Source of the DNA: Pararhizobium sp.
Lineage (GTDB): Bacteria; Pseudomonadota; Alphaproteobacteria; Rhizobiales; Rhizobiaceae
NCBI GenBank assembly: GCA_030655075.1
Contig: JAURWE010000058.1
Coordinates: 310,001-374,000, forward strand
Reading direction: 5' to 3'
DNA length: 64,000 nt
This document shows positions 59,028 to 64,000 of this stretch, one piece after another. The position numbers and the translations under genes were made by a program. The notes beneath the pieces were generated by a model. The model was not told the origin of the DNA, ran no database searches, and was given only the letters and a program-made list of their open reading frames with translations. Each line of letters begins with the position of its first letter. The stretch's first letter is position 1.

Positions 59028-62000
59028 CGCCATCCTCCTCCGCGTCCGCCGTCGACCATTCCGCTACGCGTGCCAGATGATCGTATTCGCCGCCGTACTC
59101 CCGCTCCCTCTGCACGATGAGCCGCGAGGCAAAGCCGCGCTCGCCGCTCACGAGCAATTCGAGCAGCCTGCGAAATTCCGCCAGCGAATCTGCCGCAAGA
59201 TCGGAAGCCGACTTGCTCGGTGTATCAGGCCGCGTCTTCTTGTTTTCATTGTTGATCGTCTCGACCGCAAAGCGGATTCCCGGCTTGAGGCGCACATAAG
59301 TCAGCGAAGAGGGCTTCAGCTGCCCGGTCGCAGCGAACCCTCCGCCCGCCAGCGCTGCTGCTTCCAGAGGCAGCTGCGGGTCCAGCAAGGTCAGCGCTTC
59401 GCGCGTCGACGGGTTGGATCCCGTTTTGTAGTCGATGATTTCGGCTGTCCCGTCGTGGAGAAGGTCGATCCGGTCTGCGATGCCCGTCAGCCGGACCTCG
59501 CCAACACCAACCGGCATCGAAGCGGACGCCTCCAGGTAGCTGTGCTTGATCTCCGGCCGACGCGCCCGCTCCCAGTGGAGGAACGCCTTGGCCACGGCAA
59601 TGAAGCGCGGCCGCCAGACCACGTCGATATGCAGCGGCAACTGTTCCCGGTCGAACTCCTCATGAAGGATGGCCCGCAGAATTTCATCCGCATTTTCCGG
59701 CAGCGGCCCGTGATTCGTTGCGACGAAACGTTCAACAATACGGTGGTAGAGAGTGCCGCGCTCCGACGCCCCGGGATCACGATTGAAGGGATCGACCGGC
59801 TGCAGGCGCAGGATTCTGCGGGCGTAGATCGCATAGGGGTCGCGCCTCAGCCGCCCGACTTCGCTGAAGGAGTAACTGCGCGGCTGCATACCGGCAGGCG
59901 GTTTTGGTTCGGGCCGGACTGCCGGTGCCTGCGGCGGACTTTGATCCAGCTGCTGCACCCAGGAGAGATAGGGCGCTCCGTTTTTCCGGATGAGTTTCGA
60001 CATCGCAGCACCACCAACGGCCTCAAGCCGCTGCAGCCAGCGAGAGGCTACGGTCGGCGTCGATCCGTTCCTTGTTGCCCGGCTCAGGATAACCTTTCTG
60101 TTTCCGCAGGCCATCTGGAAGTCATGCGCCAGCTGGCCGATGCGCCGTTCCGGCGGCTCGAGCCCGATCTGGGTTTTCATCGTGCGCGACAGGAACGGGT
60201 CGTTGGACGTCTGGTCCGGCCATGTGCCTTCATTGAGGCCACCAAGAACAACCATGTCCATCGTCTGCAGCCGTGCTTCCAACGCACCGAAGATGAAGAC
60301 GCGCGGATGGCTCATGGCTTTCGGCTTGATGGCCTCACCGGTGAAGAGCGCCGCAACGATATCTGCCCATTGCGGCCCGTCGGCCAGCATGTCTCCGTCC
60401 GTCTCGATGACACCCTTCAACAGCTTGGCCAGAGCCTCGCCGGCTTCGCCAGCCCAAAGCCCGGCCAGATTGCCAGTGTCGTCGGCGCAGATTGCTTCGA
60501 GGGCCTGGCCCGTGCGTTCAGCCCAGCTGTTCAAGGTGAACGAGGTCGATAGGGTTTTGCGCTGACCGTCGCCATATCGCAGCAGCGCTCCGGCCAGTGG
60601 TTCGACAGCTGCGGAAATCCGCACGGCAAGATCACGCGCCTGTGTGGCCGCATCGGCGGGCAGCATCCTGCGCCATTCCGGGATGCGCCGGTCTGCCGCC
60701 TGCCGGGCCAGAGCCTCGTTCAGCAGCGGCTCGAGCGCCGATATATCCGGCACGCCGATGCCGCCACGAAGTGCGATCAGCTCGAGGGCGTCGGTGGCGG
60801 CGCGCACCTGTGTGGCAGAAAGGCCAAAACGGGCCAGCGGATGCCGGAGCAAGGCCACAAGTGCCACAGCGTCGCCGGGGCGCAATGCTGCTTCCAACAG
60901 CAACCGGGTCAGCGTTCCCTGAGGTGTGGACGACAGCGGCGAACCGGCCGTATCATCGGCCTCAATGCCGAAGCGGTTGAGCTCTGAGGACACGCGGCGG
61001 GCCAGATCCCTGTCCGGTGTGATTAGCGCCACCTGGCTCTCAAGCCCGGCAGCCCCACCCTCCTCCAGCGCCAGACGCAGGGCTATCGCGATTGCGGTGG
61101 CCTCCTCGCGCTCGTTGCCGGCTTCGATCAGCGCAACATCGGCAAACGCCGTTTGCAGGGCGGCCGCATCGATGTCCTGCCGGAACTCGGACCAGCCACT
61201 GGTTGCCTTGACCGGCAGGAGCGCCTGCGACATCACGAGATTGCGGTATGTCTGTGCTGCCTCTTCCTGCCCGAGGCTGATGATTGCGCCTCGATTGGTC
61301 TTCATTCTCGCCAGCAATCGGTGAAAACCGTATTGCGGATGGCTGCGGCTCGACGGATCGAGCGTCTCGGCGCCATCGGAGCCGCGCGCGCCAACCATGG
61401 CCCATTCCGCGTCGCTCATGATCTGATCGAGCCCGGGCAGCACGATGGCGCCGTTTTCGAGATCAGCAACCGTCCTGATCAGGGCCGCCGTGGCCGGTAT
61501 CGAGCCTGTCGATCCGGCGATGATGATCGGCCCGGCATGGCGGCCCGCCGCCAGACGCTCGGTTTCCGCCTGGATCACCGCCGCCCTGTGCCGGGCCGGT
61601 GACGACATTTTGAGTTCGGCCAGCCGGTCCGGCCAGTAGACGCTGGCGATCTTCAGGAATTCGAGTGTCAGCTGCCACCAGATCGCATGCTCCGTTTTGT
61701 CGAGCATTTTGAGCCGGTCCCAGTCCAGCTTTTCCGTCTCCATCGCATCGATGAGGTCTGCAAGGTTGCGGGCAAGCCAGATGGCATCGGCCGGGCTGGC
61801 AGGTGCCACCAGCGGGCTGCCCGAATGAATGTCGAGAACGATCTTCGGCAGCTGGTTGCGCCAAGCAAGAATAAGCCGTCCAAGCTCGATCAGGCGCGCC
61901 GGGCCGGAGAGCGGCTGGGCAAGATCGAGGATTGCGGGCGTCTCCGCATCGAAATAGCCGCTGTCATCGTCGGTTTCGCCAAGAGGCCGGATATTCGGAA

Positions 62001-62232
62001 GGATCGCCGAGTGCCCTCCGAGAAAATCGACGAATTCCGACCTGAGAACACGCGCCGCCCGCCGCGTCGGCACATAAATGGTCGTGGTGGCAAGCGATAG
62101 CGGGTCCGACGAATCGTAGCGGAATCCGGCTATGAGACTTCCGGTGCAAAGGCTTTCGACAAGCGTCTTCAGAAAAGGTACGCCAGCCGGGATGGTGAAA
62201 ACGTTCCGCCGCTCTGTGCCACCCCCATCCAT
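59017..62232 (-). CDS. addB: Double-strand break repair protein AddB
   Basis: The 1071-residue protein is the alphaproteobacterial AddB, partner of AddA. The C-terminal PD-(D/E)XK nuclease domain shows GIADRIDLLHDG and EIIDYKTG, and the N-terminal part has the helicase-like fold with TTIYVPTRRAARVLRSEF. In this group AddB lacks a clear Walker A lysine in its N-terminal region. The ATG shares one base with the stop of the nucleotidyltransferase gene (TGATG), so the genes are coupled. Confidence 0.93.
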   Translation of the reverse strand: MDGGGTERRNVFTIPAGVPFLKTLVESLCTGSLIAGFRYDSSDPLSLATTTIYVPTRRAARVLRSEFVDFLGGHSAILPNIRPLGETDDDSGYFDAETPAILDLAQPLSGPARLIELGRLILAWRNQLPKIVLDIHSGSPLVAPASPADAIWLARNLADLIDAMETEKLDWDRLKMLDKTEHAIWWQLTLEFLKIASVYWPDRLAELKMSSPARHRAAVIQAETERLAAGRHAGPIIIAGSTGSIPATAALIRTVADLENGAIVLPGLDQIMSDAEWAMVGARGSDGAETLDPSSRSHPQYGFHRLLARMKTNRGAIISLGQEEAAQTYRNLVMSQALLPVKATSGWSEFRQDIDAAALQTAFADVALIEAGNEREEATAIAIALRLALEEGGAAGLESQVALITPDRDLARRVSSELNRFGIEADDTAGSPLSSTPQGTLTRLLLEAALRPGDAVALVALLRHPLARFGLSATQVRAATDALELIALRGGIGVPDISALEPLLNEALARQAADRRIPEWRRMLPADAATQARDLAVRISAAVEPLAGALLRYGDGQRKTLSTSFTLNSWAERTGQALEAICADDTGNLAGLWAGEAGEALAKLLKGVIETDGDMLADGPQWADIVAALFTGEAIKPKAMSHPRVFIFGALEARLQTMDMVVLGGLNEGTWPDQTSNDPFLSRTMKTQIGLEPPERRIGQLAHDFQMACGNRKVILSRATRNGSTPTVASRWLQRLEAVGGAAMSKLIRKNGAPYLSWVQQLDQSPPQAPAVRPEPKPPAGMQPRSYSFSEVGRLRRDPYAIYARRILRLQPVDPFNRDPGASERGTLYHRIVERFVATNHGPLPENADEILRAILHEEFDREQLPLHIDVVWRPRFIAVAKAFLHWERARRPEIKHSYLEASASMPVGVGEVRLTGIADRIDLLHDGTAEIIDYKTGSNPSTREALTLLDPQLPLEAAALAGGGFAATGQLKPSSLTYVRLKPGIRFAVETINNENKKTRPDTPSKSASDLAADSLAEFRRLLELLVSGERGFASRLIVQREREYGGEYDHLARVAEWSTADAEEDGDEG

Positions 62233-62963
62233 CAGGCTGGTTCGCCGAAACGTTTGATAGCCTCTTCGGCCTCGCCAATGGCTTCCGGTGTTCCAACGGT
62301 CAGCCAGTGACCCGAAAGCACCAGGCCATAAAGCCGGGATTTTGCAATCGCCCGGTCGAAATAGATATTGAGGTTGAAGGCATCGGAAGGCGCATCGTCG
62401 AGAAGGGACGGTGTGAGTACGATCGCACCTGCATAGACCACCGGCGCGCCGGGTCCTTGGCCAAGCCGCGTCAGCCGCCCGTCGTCATCCATGGAAAAGT
62501 CGTTCTTGCCATTATGACCCGTCGTATCTTCGATCCGCACGCAAAGCAGCGCCATGTCCATGGTGACGGGATTGAAGAACTCCGCCAGTTTTTCAAGGTT
62601 CGTCGGTTGGTCCTCCGGTTCGCCGACCCAGAACAGATCGGCGTTCATGACGAAGGCAGCGTCACCGTCGAGGAGTTTCAGACCCTTGGCCAGTCCGCCG
62701 CCTGAATTCAACAGTTCGGCGCGCTCGTCGGAGATCACGATCGCGGGCTTTGCGCGGCTTTTCAGATGTGTCTCCATCTGGTCCGCGAGATGATGCACGT
62801 TGACGACCGCGATCTCGACGCCGGCATCGGCCAGCGCGTCGAGAACATAGTCGATCATCGCCTTGCCGCCGATTTTCACCAGCGGTTTCGGCGTGGTTTC
62901 GGTAATGGGACGCATCCGCGTTCCAAGCCCGGCGGCGAGAACCATGGCATTCTTGATGGGCAT
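62232..62963 (-). CDS. murU: Sugar-1-phosphate nucleotidyltransferase, MurU-like
   Basis: The 243-residue protein has the nucleotidyltransferase signature LAAGLGTRMRPITETTPKP at residues 9-27 and the metal-binding aspartate in FVMNADLFW near 109. Its small size and position next to an AmgK-like kinase fit MurU, which makes UDP-N-acetylmuramate from MurNAc-1-phosphate in cell-wall recycling. A mannose-1-phosphate guanylyltransferase role is the alternative. It is joined to addB by the TGATG overlap. Confidence 0.85.
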   Translation of the reverse strand: MPIKNAMVLAAGLGTRMRPITETTPKPLVKIGGKAMIDYVLDALADAGVEIAVVNVHHLADQMETHLKSRAKPAIVISDERAELLNSGGGLAKGLKLLDGDAAFVMNADLFWVGEPEDQPTNLEKLAEFFNPVTMDMALLCVRIEDTTGHNGKNDFSMDDDGRLTRLGQGPGAPVVYAGAIVLTPSLLDDAPSDAFNLNIYFDRAIAKSRLYGLVLSGHWLTVGTPEAIGEAEEAIKRFGEPA

Positions 62964-62979
62964 GATGAGGCAATCTGCT

Positions 62980-64000
62980 TTATGATTCGGTCGGCAGGAT
63001 TGCAGCCTTTATGAGCCATGCGCGCAAGGGGGCAAGCGCTTCGTGTTTCAGCGCGGCACCAAGATAGTCGAATGTCCGGGGCATGTGCCGCATGTAGCCG
63101 GGTTTGCCATCCCGCTGCAGCAGCCGTACCCAGATGCCGGCCAGTTTGCAGTTTCGCTGCGCCGACATGATGTGCCAGTCGCGCAGGAACAGCGCGCGAT
63201 CAAAGCCACCCTGTGACTCACGCGCATCGCAATAGGTGTTTAGAAGGCTGCCCGCCAATCCGGCATCGATGGTTACGCGCGCGTCCTGAACCAGCGAGGC
63301 GACGTCATAGGCGGTCGGACCGATCATCGAATCTTGGAAATCGATGATGCCGACCCTATCAATACCCGGCCTCGCCTGCCGCCAGATGATGTTGGGCGAG
63401 TGGAAATCGCGCAGCAGCAGATTGGTTTCCGCATTGGTCAGCGTATCGATCAGCCCGTCCCACACAGCGGTGTATTCTTCGCGCTCGGCGGCCGAAGCGG
63501 GTGTTCCCCGCGTCCAGGGGAGGTACCAGTCGATCAGCAGCCGGGTTTCGATCTGCATCGCCGTCCGGTCGAAATCGGGAATCCGGTGAACGATCCCGCC
63601 GCCAATATCTATCTCTGGCTCGGCCGGTGTCCGGTGCAGTTCGGCGAGGCACAGAACACTCTGGCTGTAACGCTCGGATACAGGTTTGCCTTTGGCGTCG
63701 AGAATGCCGTCGCTGCCAAGATCCTCAATCAGCAGAATACCGGCCTCAAGATCGGCGTGGTCGATCGCAGGCGCTGCAAAGCCCCTTTCCCGGAGATAAT
63801 TTGCGATTGCCACGAACGGCACCACGTCTTCGGCGATGTGGGCAAGTTGCTGATAATACTTGCCGTCCTGCAGGATAGGTCCGGGCTTGTGCCGTTGAGC
63901 GTCCATCAGGATGCGGACGGGCTGGCCATTGGCATAGATTTTTTCATAGGCGCGCGCCGATGCGTCGCCGGCCAGATGGCGGCGTTTTGCGCCTGCATAT
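62980..64000 (-). CDS. AmgK-like aminoglycoside phosphotransferase family kinase (partial, 5' end beyond window)
   Basis: The minus-strand frame is open to the window edge, beyond the first ATG at 63906, and the extra 31 residues read on as KRRHLAGDASARAYEKI, the usual start of the kinase domain, so the true start lies outside. The motifs LLRDFHSPNI (catalytic loop) and GIIDFQDSMIGP (metal-binding) are those of the aminoglycoside phosphotransferase fold. AmgK phosphorylates MurNAc and GlcNAc at the anomeric carbon, the step before MurU. In related rhizobia this kinase is fused behind a TsaE domain, which could be just outside the window. Confidence 0.85.
   Translation of the reverse strand, partial: YAGAKRRHLAGDASARAYEKIYANGQPVRILMDAQRHKPGPILQDGKYYQQLAHIAEDVVPFVAIANYLRERGFAAPAIDHADLEAGILLIEDLGSDGILDAKGKPVSERYSQSVLCLAELHRTPAEPEIDIGGGIVHRIPDFDRTAMQIETRLLIDWYLPWTRGTPASAAEREEYTAVWDGLIDTLTNAETNLLLRDFHSPNIIWRQARPGIDRVGIIDFQDSMIGPTAYDVASLVQDARVTIDAGLAGSLLNTYCDARESQGGFDRALFLRDWHIMSAQRNCKLAGIWVRLLQRDGKPGYMRHMPRTFDYLGAALKHEALAPLRAWLIKAAILPTES

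Noticed and set aside
58987..60552. A 521-codon open frame on the plus strand
   Set aside because: It is antisense to addB; the composition is arginine- and proline-rich, as expected of a shadow frame.

Overview
The window looks like the replication-origin region of the main chromosome of a GC-rich alphaproteobacterium, most likely of the family Rhizobiaceae. The reasons are the gene order (rsmB-htpX-SDHAF4-acsA-trcR; parB-parA-rsmG-mnmG-mnmE-rho-hemJ-hemE | PPPase-maf-aroE-coaE-dnaQ-secB; trpF-trpB-trpA-accD-folC-trxA-addA-addB), the alphaproteobacterial families present (TrcR/DUF1013, LptE type, HemJ, alpha-type AddAB, DUF2852), and several parS sites. The genus is not decided. No rRNA, tRNA, insertion sequence, prophage or CRISPR array was seen.

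Layout. 1-9054: a cut-off heparinase-like gene, rsmB, htpX, a small SDHAF4-type gene, acsA, trcR and prpE. 9155-14201: a YggS-type PLP protein, then leuS-lptE-holA in tight order. 14261-22970: a long leftward run parB-parA-rsmG-mnmG-mnmE-rho-hemJ-hemE. 22971-23368: a 398-bp gene-free AT-rich stretch with DnaA-box-like sites, the likely oriC. 23369-26984: a rightward run PPPase-maf-aroE-coaE-dnaQ with overlapping ends. 27036-33590: secB, fxsA, then a Tim44-like gene, mltA, an Smr gene and an XRE regulator in overlapping series, then gyrB. 33646-34574: a nitroreductase and a DUF2218 gene.

34820-46912 is the most accessory-looking part. It is a carbohydrate locus with an aldehyde dehydrogenase, an HpaI-type aldolase, a tagaturonate/mannonate-type reductase, a GntR regulator with two winged-helix segments, an altronate dehydratase, an aldo/keto reductase, a three-part ribose-type ABC importer and a zinc alcohol dehydrogenase. 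Together they can be read as a route from an aldose such as L-galactose through L-galactonate, D-tagaturonate and D-altronate to a 2-keto-3-deoxy acid, then pyruvate and an aldehyde. This is inference; no lactonase or uronate isomerase is present in the window.

47111-64000: an intracellular polyhydroxybutyrate depolymerase with an unusual leader, DUF2852, a YgjP-type metalloprotein, trpFBA with accD and folC, trxA, the AddAB recombination helicase-nuclease, a MurU-like nucleotidyltransferase and a cut-off AmgK-like kinase.

Five parS-like sequences (3810, 7387, 16566, 18525, 24821) surround parAB and the presumed origin. One is a perfect 16-bp palindrome, and three lie in or across coding sequence. 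Gene direction flips at the presumed origin, as expected for co-orientation with replication.
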